Positions 23,231 through 29,801 of a stretch of DNA of 64,000 nucleotides are shown here, one piece after another; positions within the stretch are counted from its first letter, which is position 1, and every line of letters begins with the position of its first letter. The notes below the pieces were generated by a model, which saw nothing but the letters and a program-made list of their open reading frames with translations, did no database searches and had not been told where the DNA came from. A program made the translations under genes and the position numbers. This stretch comes from Luteibacter sp. SG786 (GTDB lineage: Bacteria; Pseudomonadota; Gammaproteobacteria; Xanthomonadales; Rhodanobacteraceae). Location: NCBI RefSeq assembly GCF_011759605.1, contig NZ_JAAOYX010000001.1, forward strand, positions 1,848,965 through 1,912,964, written 5' to 3'.

Positions 23231-23519
23231 GTTGATCGAGGGAACGCTAGCGATGTGGTGCAAGGTCATCACTAACGGACGGGTGTTCGACGAGCGCCGG
23301 GATACACCTCGCTTCCGCGCCGCGTTCATGACGCTAGCCGGTCGTCGAACATGGCCCGTTCCACAGGATTTCATCGAAGCGTTGCCAAGCAATGTGACGC
23401 CCATCCACAAGCCGAAGCTTCTTGACGACGAGAGGACGAAGAAGGCGCGACTAGTCGCCTTTGACGAAATCCGCAAGACGCTAGGCATCAAGAAGCCCGA
23501 AGGAGACGACGCAGCATGA
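23145..23519 (+). CDS. Hypothetical replication-region protein (124 aa)
   Basis: METNWIETEIAKGLQGLLCLSLDRQPALELIEGT... RFRAAFMTLAGRRTWPVPQDFIEALPS. AAGGGG lies 6 bases upstream. The position after an O-like gene and the pattern 'RF..AF..L....RWPxPxxxIEALP' match small phage proteins next to replication initiators. It may help load the helicase, but no P-loop is present, so it is not DnaC-like. Confidence 0.6.
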   Translation: METNWIETEIAKGLQGLLCLSLDRQPALELIEGTLAMWCKVITNGRVFDERRDTPRFRAAFMTLAGRRTWPVPQDFIEALPSNVTPIHKPKLLDDERTKKARLVAFDEIRKTLGIKKPEGDDAA

Positions 23520-23722
23520 GCCCGACATCCACCACCATTTGCTCCGTACTTGAACAAGGCCCGCACACCATCGCGCAGCTTCGCGAGATCACCGGCAAGG
23601 GCTACGAATACATCCGCCAGTCACTTCAGGCGCTCGCCGAAGAAGGCAAGGTGAAGCGCGGCGAGAAGACCCGGGCCGGACGCATGGGGCCGCCAACGTA
23701 CTTCTGGGAACGTGTGCCGTGA
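23516..23722 (+). CDS. Small winged-helix protein (68 aa)
   Basis: ICSVLEQGPHTIAQLREITGKGYEYIRQSLQALAEEGKVKRG is a clean winged-helix pattern. ATGA overlap with the gene before. Probably binds DNA. Role unknown. Confidence 0.65.
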   Translation: MSPTSTTICSVLEQGPHTIAQLREITGKGYEYIRQSLQALAEEGKVKRGEKTRAGRMGPPTYFWERVP

Positions 23723-23847
23723 TCCTCTCCCACCTCCTAACCCGAGCCCTCATCTGCGCCCGCCACGGCCACGAGTGGCTTAAGGCGCATCGCAAGGACG
23801 GCTCGTCCTACTTCCGCTGTGTTGGGTGCAATGAGGTGCGGTCGTGA
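23719..23847 (+). CDS. Small zinc-ribbon-like protein (42 aa)
   Basis: GTG start overlapping the previous stop. ICARHGHEWLKAHRKDGSSYFRCVGCNEVRS has C/H and CxxC pairs. GTGA overlap with the next gene. Function unknown. Confidence 0.5.
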   Translation: MILSHLLTRALICARHGHEWLKAHRKDGSSYFRCVGCNEVRS

Positions 23848-24092
23848 AGCCGTTGACCATGAACGAAATCGCCTACCGAGTGGCTAAGTACGGTCGCGTC
23901 ACTCGCGATGAGCCGCGCCAAGAGGAACTGGACGCCATCATCGCGCAGATTCGGGATCTTACCTTGCTTACGGCGATTAACCACACGCGGACATACGTCT
24001 GCTCGAACTGCTTTGGCTCGGGATTTGGGCCTGACGGCAAGCCTTGTCAGGTTTCGCATTCCTACTCGACTCCGCAAGTAGCCTCCCCATGA
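23844..24092 (+). CDS. Small zinc-finger-like phage protein (82 aa)
   Basis: MKPLTMNEIAYRVAKYGRVTRDEP... TYVCSNCFGSGFGPDGKPC. The CxxCxGxGxGxxGxxC motif is like half a DnaJ-type zinc finger. GTG start by overlap. Function unknown. Confidence 0.6.
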   Translation: MKPLTMNEIAYRVAKYGRVTRDEPRQEELDAIIAQIRDLTLLTAINHTRTYVCSNCFGSGFGPDGKPCQVSHSYSTPQVASP

Positions 24093-24523
24093 CCTCCCAA
24101 ACCGTCATCCTCCAGCCAGGCAACGCCCCTGATCGCATCAAGCGCGTATGGGCGCTGTGCAAGGAAATCCTCCAGTTCGGTAAGGCAGTGAGGGTGACCT
24201 TGGATGAGTACCAGTCGAAGCGCTCAGCGGAGCAGAACGCGCTCTTTCATGCCGTCTGCGGCGACTTGTCCAAGCAGATGCCATGGGCAGGCCACAGCAT
24301 CGACACCGAAGGCTGGAAGCGACTCCTAGTGGACGCCTGGGCGCGGGCTGAGCGGAAGTCGCAGGGGCATATCGTGCCGTCTCTCGATGGCCTGTCTGTG
24401 GTGGCGCTGGGCATCCAGACCCGCCGCCTATCCGTGGGCGACATGGCCGACCTGATCGAGTTCGCAATCTGCTTCGCCACCGAGCATGGGGTGCGGCTGC
24501 ACGATGACAGGAGGGCAGCGTGA
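24089..24523 (+). CDS. ninB: NinB-family recombination protein
   Basis: A 144-residue protein matching the NinB (Orf) family: TLDEYQSKRSAEQNALFHAVCGDLSKQ, then TEGWKRLLVDAWARA and a C-terminal DMADLIEFAICFATEHGVRL. Lambda Orf/NinB assists RecF-type recombination at ssDNA. The start at 24089 overlaps the previous stop (ATGA) and gives MTSQTVILQPG. Confidence 0.85.
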   Translation: MTSQTVILQPGNAPDRIKRVWALCKEILQFGKAVRVTLDEYQSKRSAEQNALFHAVCGDLSKQMPWAGHSIDTEGWKRLLVDAWARAERKSQGHIVPSLDGLSVVALGIQTRRLSVGDMADLIEFAICFATEHGVRLHDDRRAA

Positions 24524-24720
24524 TCATAGACCTGATCGTTAATCATACCTTCCGATTCATTGGTATCGCTTGGGCCCTAATCATAGGCTATGAGGTCATG
24601 ATCTGGGCAATGCCAAAGATGGTTAGGTATGTCCGCGCCTGGCTCTACGTCCGCTTCTTCATCCGCTACGAGATGGCTGGGTGTGCGGTTGAGGCTAAGG
24701 CTAGGGAGGGCATGAAGTGA
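24520..24720 (+). CDS. Membrane-anchored small phage protein (66 aa)
   Basis: MIIDLIVNHTFRFIGIAWALIIGYEVMIWAM.. then a basic stretch MVRYVRAWLYVRFFIRYEM. One long or two short membrane segments. GTG start, GTGA overlaps. Function unknown. Confidence 0.55.
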   Translation: MIIDLIVNHTFRFIGIAWALIIGYEVMIWAMPKMVRYVRAWLYVRFFIRYEMAGCAVEAKAREGMK

Positions 24721-24932
24721 AATGGCTCCCATTGAACACTCGGCCCAAGGCTGAGTCCCAATCCTACCTCGTTCGCCTACCTGGTAATGATGTTTGCTCC
24801 GAGCTTGCCGTTCAGGTGTCAAATTTCGAAGGGGAAATGTACGCAGACTGCCGGGACGGACTTATCGACTGGGAGGATAGGATCACTGGTGCCACGCACT
24901 GGGCATGCTTACCGAAGATGGGTCCGATATGA
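24717..24932 (+). CDS. DUF551-like small phage protein (71 aa)
   Basis: MKWLPLNTRPKAESQSYLVRLPG ... GATHWACLPKMGP. The THW.xLP ending and 'WxxxxxRP' start suggest a divergent DUF551-type domain. GTG start by overlap. Function unknown. Confidence 0.55.
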   Translation: MKWLPLNTRPKAESQSYLVRLPGNDVCSELAVQVSNFEGEMYADCRDGLIDWEDRITGATHWACLPKMGPI

Positions 24933-25213
24933 CCACCGCAGCCGAACGCAAATGGTTCGCTGCTGTGGCCTCTCTGGAATCGTGCGTATTGTGCGGACGA
25001 TTCGGGGTTCAGGTAGCACACTCCAATCAGGATCGAGGCATGGGCCAGAAGTCGCCTGCATGTGCGACCGCCGCCCTGTGCCCTGAGTGCCATCACCAGA
25101 TCGACAATGGCCGAGATCTTCCTCAGGACGAGCGCCGGCGGCTGATGGATCGCGCCATCGTGAAAACCCACATCGCGCTAGCTGAGCGTGGGCTGCTGAG
25201 GCTGGCCGCATGA
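24929..25213 (+). CDS. HNH-like phage nuclease / DUF968-type protein (94 aa)
   Basis: MTTAAERKWFAAVASLESCVLCGRFGVQVAHSNQDRGMGQKSP... ALCPECHHQIDNG. A CxxC pair, a conserved AHS, GMG and CxxCH form a zinc-stabilised HNH arrangement found in phage recombination-region proteins. Position among nin-type genes supports a recombination or resolvase role. The downstream gene is another nuclease-like protein. Confidence 0.7.
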   Translation: MTTAAERKWFAAVASLESCVLCGRFGVQVAHSNQDRGMGQKSPACATAALCPECHHQIDNGRDLPQDERRRLMDRAIVKTHIALAERGLLRLAA

Positions 25214-25521
25214 CGCCGACCCAGCGAAGCCTTGCCCATCTCCGGAAAGAGGGCTACCGGGTCGCCATCGTGGAAAAGTGGAATCCCCACGCCCGCATCC
25301 GCCAAGACCTCTTTGGTTGCGTAGATCTTCTGGCGATCAAGGCAGGAGAGACTCTGGCCGTGCAGACAACTAGCGGAAGCAACGTTGCCGCTCGCGTGAA
25401 GAAGATCGCCGAGGCTGAGGCCATAGCCGACATACGAGCGGCTGGCTGGACATTCCACGTCCACGGCTGGCGGAAGAACGCTCAGGGTAAGTGGGTGCTT
25501 AGGGTGGAGGACGTTTCGTGA
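25210..25521 (+). CDS. PD-(D/E)XK-like phage endonuclease (103 aa)
   Basis: VAIVEKWNPHARIRQDLFGCVDLLAIKAGETLAVQTTSGSNVAARVKKI. The RxDLFGxxDLLA... xxVQxT layout is that of phage PD-(D/E)XK/VRR-type nucleases. The usual E/D-x-K is here VQTTS, a known variant in this group. Could resolve recombination intermediates. Overlaps its upstream neighbour by 4 bases. Confidence 0.65.
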   Translation: MTPTQRSLAHLRKEGYRVAIVEKWNPHARIRQDLFGCVDLLAIKAGETLAVQTTSGSNVAARVKKIAEAEAIADIRAAGWTFHVHGWRKNAQGKWVLRVEDVS

Positions 25522-25737
25522 ATGAGCGTCTATCTGCATCTACATCACGCCCTACGGATCATGCGCCAGGAGCCGGACTGGCGAAAATGGGGAACGCTTA
25601 TCGATGCCCTGACGGCAGAACAGCAGGCCGAGGTAAGGCCATGGCTACGGGAACGAGCGGAGATCGCCAAGTATCGCGCACGGGGTACGAGAACCACTCC
25701 ACCCATGGACTTCAAGAAAGCCTCAAAGCGGCGATGA
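25522..25737 (+). CDS. Hypothetical phage protein (71 aa)
   Basis: MSVYLHLHHALRIMRQEPDWRKWGTLIDALTAEQQAEVRPWLRER, compact and helical. It begins right after the preceding stop (TGAATG). The other frame here, starting 25518, has unnatural composition and is not preferred. Confidence 0.6.
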   Translation: MSVYLHLHHALRIMRQEPDWRKWGTLIDALTAEQQAEVRPWLRERAEIAKYRARGTRTTPPMDFKKASKRR

Positions 25738-25811
25738 CGGCTATGGCTACGGCCCAGGGGCGGATCACTCGGATCAAGCGGGAGATCAAGCGGAGGCAGC
25801 GCCATGGGTGA
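25734..25811 (+). CDS. Possible basic micropeptide (25 aa)
   Basis: MTAMATAQGRITRIKREIKRRQRHG, with an ATGA overlap upstream and an 8-base overlap with the next gene. Very basic. Support is only from overlaps. Confidence 0.35.
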   Translation: MTAMATAQGRITRIKREIKRRQRHG

Positions 25812-25977
25812 TCCCTGCCAGAAGATTGGCTATCGCTCCAAGGCCGTCGCTAAGCGGAAGCTGCGCCGACTGAAGTCGCTACGTCGCAAGCAGTTCGCCA
25901 TGAAGACCGAAGACCACGCCTATCACTGCCCAAACTGTGGGCGCTTCCACTTAACCAGCCAGCCAAAGCGGTGGTGA
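25804..25977 (+). CDS. Small zinc-ribbon phage protein (57 aa)
   Basis: MGDPCQKIGYRSKAVAKRKLRRLKSLR... YHCPNCGRFHLTSQPKRW. A basic helix is followed by a HxCPxCGxxH zinc site. Such proteins are frequent in phages of this type. Function unknown. Confidence 0.65.
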   Translation: MGDPCQKIGYRSKAVAKRKLRRLKSLRRKQFAMKTEDHAYHCPNCGRFHLTSQPKRW

Positions 25978-25979
25978 CC

Positions 25980-26420
25980 ATGACTGACGCTCCCGACCTC
26001 GAAACGATGGGCTACATCATTGCCGCAACATGCCTTGAACCTAAGTCGCGGCGCGTTATACGTCCTCATGTGCGCCCGAATCGCACAGTCCACCGGCAGA
26101 TTGACCGAAAGCCTCAACCGATCGGGCAATTCAACGAAGAAGGCGATATGGGCCCCTTGGCGAAATTCATCCTGCGAAGGATCCGGAAGAACCGACACGT
26201 CACGGGCGCCGGTAGCTACCTCATGGGCGACGAACATAAACAAGTGTACGTAGTAGCCGAGGGTTCAAGCACCGGCATGGTGTTCGTCAACCGGCATGAG
26301 TCCTGGCACATCGGCAGGTATGGCGCCGGCATCCGTGGAGCGCTCCCAATGGTTGAGCAGCTTATCGGAGATATGCAGGAACACTTTCGCATGGTCGCTG
26401 CAACTGAGGTGCAGGCATGA
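25980..26420 (+). CDS. Hypothetical phage protein (146 aa)
   Basis: MTDAPDLETMGYIIAAT... GPLAKFILRRIRKNRHVTGAGSYLMGD.. VYVVAEGSSTGMVFVNRHESWHIGRYGAG. The start is uncertain: a GTG at 25971 would overlap the previous stop. The second half looks more protein-like than the first, so an internal start is possible. Function unknown. Confidence 0.5.
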   Translation: MTDAPDLETMGYIIAATCLEPKSRRVIRPHVRPNRTVHRQIDRKPQPIGQFNEEGDMGPLAKFILRRIRKNRHVTGAGSYLMGDEHKQVYVVAEGSSTGMVFVNRHESWHIGRYGAGIRGALPMVEQLIGDMQEHFRMVAATEVQA

Positions 26421-26590
26421 AACTGGTAAAGGTTGCTGAATATCAGAATCAGCCCAATGAGTATCGCTGGGGCGCGCACTACGAGTGCAGCAACGGCGAG
26501 TTGGCAAGCGCATTTTCCTCAAGCCGTGACGAGGCGATGCGACTTGCCGTGGCGGTAGGTGAAGAAATCGAGGATGAGGCGACGAAATGA
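26417..26590 (+). CDS. Hypothetical phage protein (57 aa)
   Basis: MKLVKVAEYQNQPNEYRWGAHYECSNGELASAFSSSRDEAMRLA... ends ..IEDEATK. ATGA overlaps at both ends. Function unknown. Confidence 0.55.
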   Translation: MKLVKVAEYQNQPNEYRWGAHYECSNGELASAFSSSRDEAMRLAVAVGEEIEDEATK

Positions 26591-26868
26591 CCGCCCCTAT
26601 GGATTTCTTCTGGCGCGACATCCAGACCGTTAAGGGTGCCATCCGTGCTGCCCTGGCGCTTCCGCATGTGGACATCGGCGAGCTTCGTCAGGTGCAGGCC
26701 AGCGGGGCGTACACCATCGATCCTGAGCCGCCGAGTATCCCAAGCCACGAGCCGCACCGCCTGACGATTAAGGATGCCCGAGCCATGCGGACCAAGGCAT
26801 GGCACGACAACCCGCCGAGCATCGCGGAACTGTTTGCGCTGCCCATTCTTTCGCGGGTGGCGATGTGA
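26587..26868 (+). CDS. Hypothetical phage protein (93 aa)
   Basis: MTAPMDFFWRDIQTVKGAIRAALALPHVDIGELRQV... RAMRTKAWHDNPPSIAELFALP. Located at the early/late boundary, where lambdoid phages have a late regulator (Q), but no antiterminator motif is recognisable. Confidence 0.55.
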   Translation: MTAPMDFFWRDIQTVKGAIRAALALPHVDIGELRQVQASGAYTIDPEPPSIPSHEPHRLTIKDARAMRTKAWHDNPPSIAELFALPILSRVAM

Positions 26869-27080
26869 CAAGACTCTCTTGCCCATGGCGATTAAATCTG
26901 GCCCTGTCAAGTCAAGTTCCGGAGAACAGTGCCTACATCGTTGCCGCTCAGCCGGGGACATCATGGGAGGGAATGACGCCTGCGCAGGTGCATGCCGAGG
27001 TGATCCGTTTGATGACGGAGTTCCCAACCAAGGCACAGCGCCTTGCCATCGAAGGCTACCAACAGGTGGGGCCTTGCTGA
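26865..27080 (+). CDS. Hypothetical phage protein before terminase (71 aa)
   Basis: GTG start overlapping the preceding stop. The C-terminal half ENSAYIVAAQPGTSWEG.. HAEVIRLMTEFPTKAQRLA looks like a real helical domain. It ends immediately before terS. Function unknown. Confidence 0.5.
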   Translation: MTRLSCPWRLNLALSSQVPENSAYIVAAQPGTSWEGMTPAQVHAEVIRLMTEFPTKAQRLAIEGYQQVGPC

Positions 27081-27749
27081 ATGGCTGAGAAGAAGGCGAC
27101 CGATTGGGAACGCATCGAGGCGGACTACCGAGCCGGCCTTCTTTCCGTGCGCGAGATTGCCGCAGCCAATGGTGTGAGCCATGTGGCCGTGATGAAGCGA
27201 GCCAAGAAGGACGGGTGGGAGCGTGACCTGTCTGCCCGCATCAAGGCAAGGGCTGAGGCACTGGTTACCAGCCGCCAAGTTACCGCCGAAGTTACCGCTG
27301 AGCGTTTGGTTACCGACCGGGCGCTTGTGGAGGCCAATGCGGAGGTTATCGCTGGTGTCAGGCTCAGCCACCGGAAGGACATCAGCACGGCCAGGACTCT
27401 CGCCATGAGCCTGCTGGACGAGCTTACGCACCAGACTGGCAATGCGGACTTGTACGAGCAGCTGGCTGAACTCCTGATCGATACGGGAGATGACGAGAAG
27501 GACAGTGCAGCGGCCACGAAGCGCTGGCAGGCCTTTAATGCTGCGATGAGCCTGGGTGGTCGAACCAAGGTCATGAAGGACTTGGCAGACACGCTGCATA
27601 AGCTGATCGGTCTTGAGCGTGAGGCGTACGGACTGGTTGAGGCCAAGAAGCTTGAGGTGACAGGGAAGGATGGCAAGCCGCTGGGCAGCAAGGAACTCTC
27701 CGACGACGAACTGACGGCTATAGCAGCAGGGCAGACGGCCAATGGCTGA
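27081..27749 (+). CDS. terS: Terminase small subunit
   Basis: A 222-residue DNA-recognition subunit of the packaging motor. The N-terminal helix-turn-helix is IEADYRAGLLSVREIAAANGVSHVAVMKRAKKDGWER. A long helical oligomerisation region follows. The start is the ATG adjacent to the preceding stop. Overlaps terL by 8 bases. Confidence 0.88.
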   Translation: MAEKKATDWERIEADYRAGLLSVREIAAANGVSHVAVMKRAKKDGWERDLSARIKARAEALVTSRQVTAEVTAERLVTDRALVEANAEVIAGVRLSHRKDISTARTLAMSLLDELTHQTGNADLYEQLAELLIDTGDDEKDSAAATKRWQAFNAAMSLGGRTKVMKDLADTLHKLIGLEREAYGLVEAKKLEVTGKDGKPLGSKELSDDELTAIAAGQTANG

Positions 27750-29319
27750 CGGATCGATCACGCCATCGGAGGCAGCGCGGGAACTCCTGCGCCGCCGCCG
27801 TGCGCGTGAGTCGCTGGTGGGATACAGCCAGGCCATCACCATTCCAGGCGCCCCGGTCAGCGAAGATCCCGACGAGTGGTTGTTTAAGCCCATCGAGACG
27901 GCGGTAGCCAAGCACCATCAGGTGACGATGGAGGCTATCGACCGCTGCATTCGTACGGATTACGGCCGGCTGATGATCTTTGAGCCTCCGGGCTCGGCTA
28001 AGTCCACCTATGCCAGCGTCGTGGGCACGACATACGCCATGGGTAAGTACCCGGGCCTACGCTGCCTGATGACGAGCTATGCGGCCACACCGATCATCCG
28101 GCACAGCAAGCGCGCTCGCCAGATCGCCAGCAGCCCGGAGTTCAAGGGCATCTGGAATGCTCAGGTGGTGGGCGGCAGCAACGCCGCGGACGAATGGGAG
28201 TTAACCAATGGCTCCGGCATGTTTGCCGCGGGCCTTATGGGTGGTCTGACGTCCAGTCGTTGCGACCTGGGCATCATCGACGACCCGGTAGCGGGCCGAG
28301 AGGAAGCCGAGTCCGAGACGATCCGGAAGAAGACCAGGGCTGCCTACGACGATGACTTCCTGACGCGTCTCAAGCCCAAGGCGTCAATCATCATCATTCA
28401 GACGCGCTGGGCGCAGGAGGATTTGGCCGGCAGCATCTTGCCCGAGGACTACGACGGCCGTAGCGGCCCGGTGGAATGCCGTGATGGGCAGACGTGGGAA
28501 GTCCTGAACATCCCAGCACAGTGCGAGCGTGCCGACGATCCCGTGGGTCGTCAGATCGGCGAATACCTCTGGCCTGAGTGGTTCAGCGAGCGCCACTGGA
28601 ACATGTACAAGGCCAACGCCCGTACGTGGTCGTCCCTGTACCAGCAGCGGCCTGTGCCGGACGAAGGCATTCATTTCAAGCGCGAGAACTTCAAGCGCTT
28701 CAGTGATAGCGAGACACCGGCAAACCTTCGTAAGTACCTGAGCAGCGACTTTGCTACCAAGGAGAACGCAGGCGACTTCACTGCTCATGTCCTGTTTGGC
28801 ATGGACGAGGAAGCAGACATCTTCATCCTCGGCGGCTTCAACGATCAGGTGGAGACGGACAAGGGCGTATCTGCGGCTCTTGACCTTGTAAAGCTGCATA
28901 AGCCTCAGCTGTGGCTTGGCGAATCGGGTGTCATCGAGTCGGCCATTGGCCCCGAGGTGAAGCGCCAGATGCGCAAGCGGCAGAACTATGCCGCGCGCGA
29001 GCTTCTTCCCAGCATTGCCGACAAGGTAGCCCGTAGCCGCGGCTTCGCAGCCCGGGTAAGCGCCGGAACTGTATGGGTTAAGGAGGGTTCATTCGGTGAT
29101 GCCCTCATCGAGCAACTGATTGCCTTCCCAGCTGGCCGCTATGACGACCTAGTTGACTGTTGCAGCCTGATCGGCCGCGCACTTGACCAGCTGATGGATG
29201 CCGAGCCGACGAAGAAGGACCGCGAGAAACCCATCGCGCCCTTCAGCCGGGCCCATATCGAATCCCTCGACCGCGACCGCGAGCACGAGGCACGTGAGCG
29301 TAAGAGGTACTACACCTAG
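27742..29319 (+). CDS. terL: Terminase large subunit
   Basis: A 525-residue packaging ATPase/nuclease. The P-loop is FEPPGSAKST at about 80-89, and Walker B is CDLGIIDDPV at about 174-183. Further motifs are IIIIQTRWAQEDL (coupling motif region) and WSSLYQQRP. The C-terminal RNase H-like nuclease has YLSSDFATKENAGDFTA, GESGVIESAIGP and DLVDC. Full length. A homing endonuclease gene follows directly. Confidence 0.95.
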   Translation: MADGSITPSEAARELLRRRRARESLVGYSQAITIPGAPVSEDPDEWLFKPIETAVAKHHQVTMEAIDRCIRTDYGRLMIFEPPGSAKSTYASVVGTTYAMGKYPGLRCLMTSYAATPIIRHSKRARQIASSPEFKGIWNAQVVGGSNAADEWELTNGSGMFAAGLMGGLTSSRCDLGIIDDPVAGREEAESETIRKKTRAAYDDDFLTRLKPKASIIIIQTRWAQEDLAGSILPEDYDGRSGPVECRDGQTWEVLNIPAQCERADDPVGRQIGEYLWPEWFSERHWNMYKANARTWSSLYQQRPVPDEGIHFKRENFKRFSDSETPANLRKYLSSDFATKENAGDFTAHVLFGMDEEADIFILGGFNDQVETDKGVSAALDLVKLHKPQLWLGESGVIESAIGPEVKRQMRKRQNYAARELLPSIADKVARSRGFAARVSAGTVWVKEGSFGDALIEQLIAFPAGRYDDLVDCCSLIGRALDQLMDAEPTKKDREKPIAPFSRAHIESLDRDREHEARERKRYYT

Positions 29320-29801
29320 TGGACATCGAGAGAATCATCACTCTGACCTTGAAATACTTTCCTGAGAGTGGGGAGATCCTGCGCAATGGCCGAAAGTGCG
29401 GCACGGTTAATGTGCATGGTTACAGGGTGATTCGACTAAGCGACAAAGGGTGTTTCAAATTCCTCTATGCGCATCGCATCGCGTGGTTCATGGCGCATGG
29501 AGCGTGGCCTATTCATGATATCGATCACATCAATGGGGATAAGTCGGATAACCGCCTCTGCAATCTTAGAGAGGCGACTCGCGCTCAGAACCTATCGAAT
29601 CTTGGCAAAAGAGCCAACAACTCAACTGGGTTCAAAGGCGTATTCAAGGCAAAGATGCGATGGAAGGCGCAGATCCAGATACGAGGGAAAGCCGTTTACC
29701 TCGGACAATTTGGAACGCGTGAAGAAGCATCCGCGGCCTATAACGAGGCATCGCGGCGACTTCAGGGTGAGTTTTCATATCTTAACGGAGTAGCCGCATG
29801 A
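29319..29801 (+). CDS. Free-standing HNH/AP2 homing endonuclease
   Basis: A 160-residue protein. The HNH core is FLYAHRIAWFMAHGAWPIHDIDHINGDKSDNRLCNLREA, followed by a C-terminal AP2-like DNA-binding domain STGFKGVFKAKMRWKAQIQIRG...YLGQFGTREEASAAYNEAS. It sits between terL and the portal gene, with its GTG start in the terL stop (TAGTG). Its base composition is lower in GC than that of its neighbours. It is most likely a selfish homing element in the packaging cluster. A packaging-associated HNH nuclease is an alternative, but the AP2 domain favours homing. Confidence 0.88.
   Translation: MDIERIITLTLKYFPESGEILRNGRKCGTVNVHGYRVIRLSDKGCFKFLYAHRIAWFMAHGAWPIHDIDHINGDKSDNRLCNLREATRAQNLSNLGKRANNSTGFKGVFKAKMRWKAQIQIRGKAVYLGQFGTREEASAAYNEASRRLQGEFSYLNGVAA

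Noticed and set aside
25518..25811. 97-codon frame from GTG 25518
   Set aside because: Its first two thirds have unnatural composition; the 71-aa frame from 25522 plus a small frame from 25734 fits better. Only its tail is kept, as a tentative 25-aa gene.
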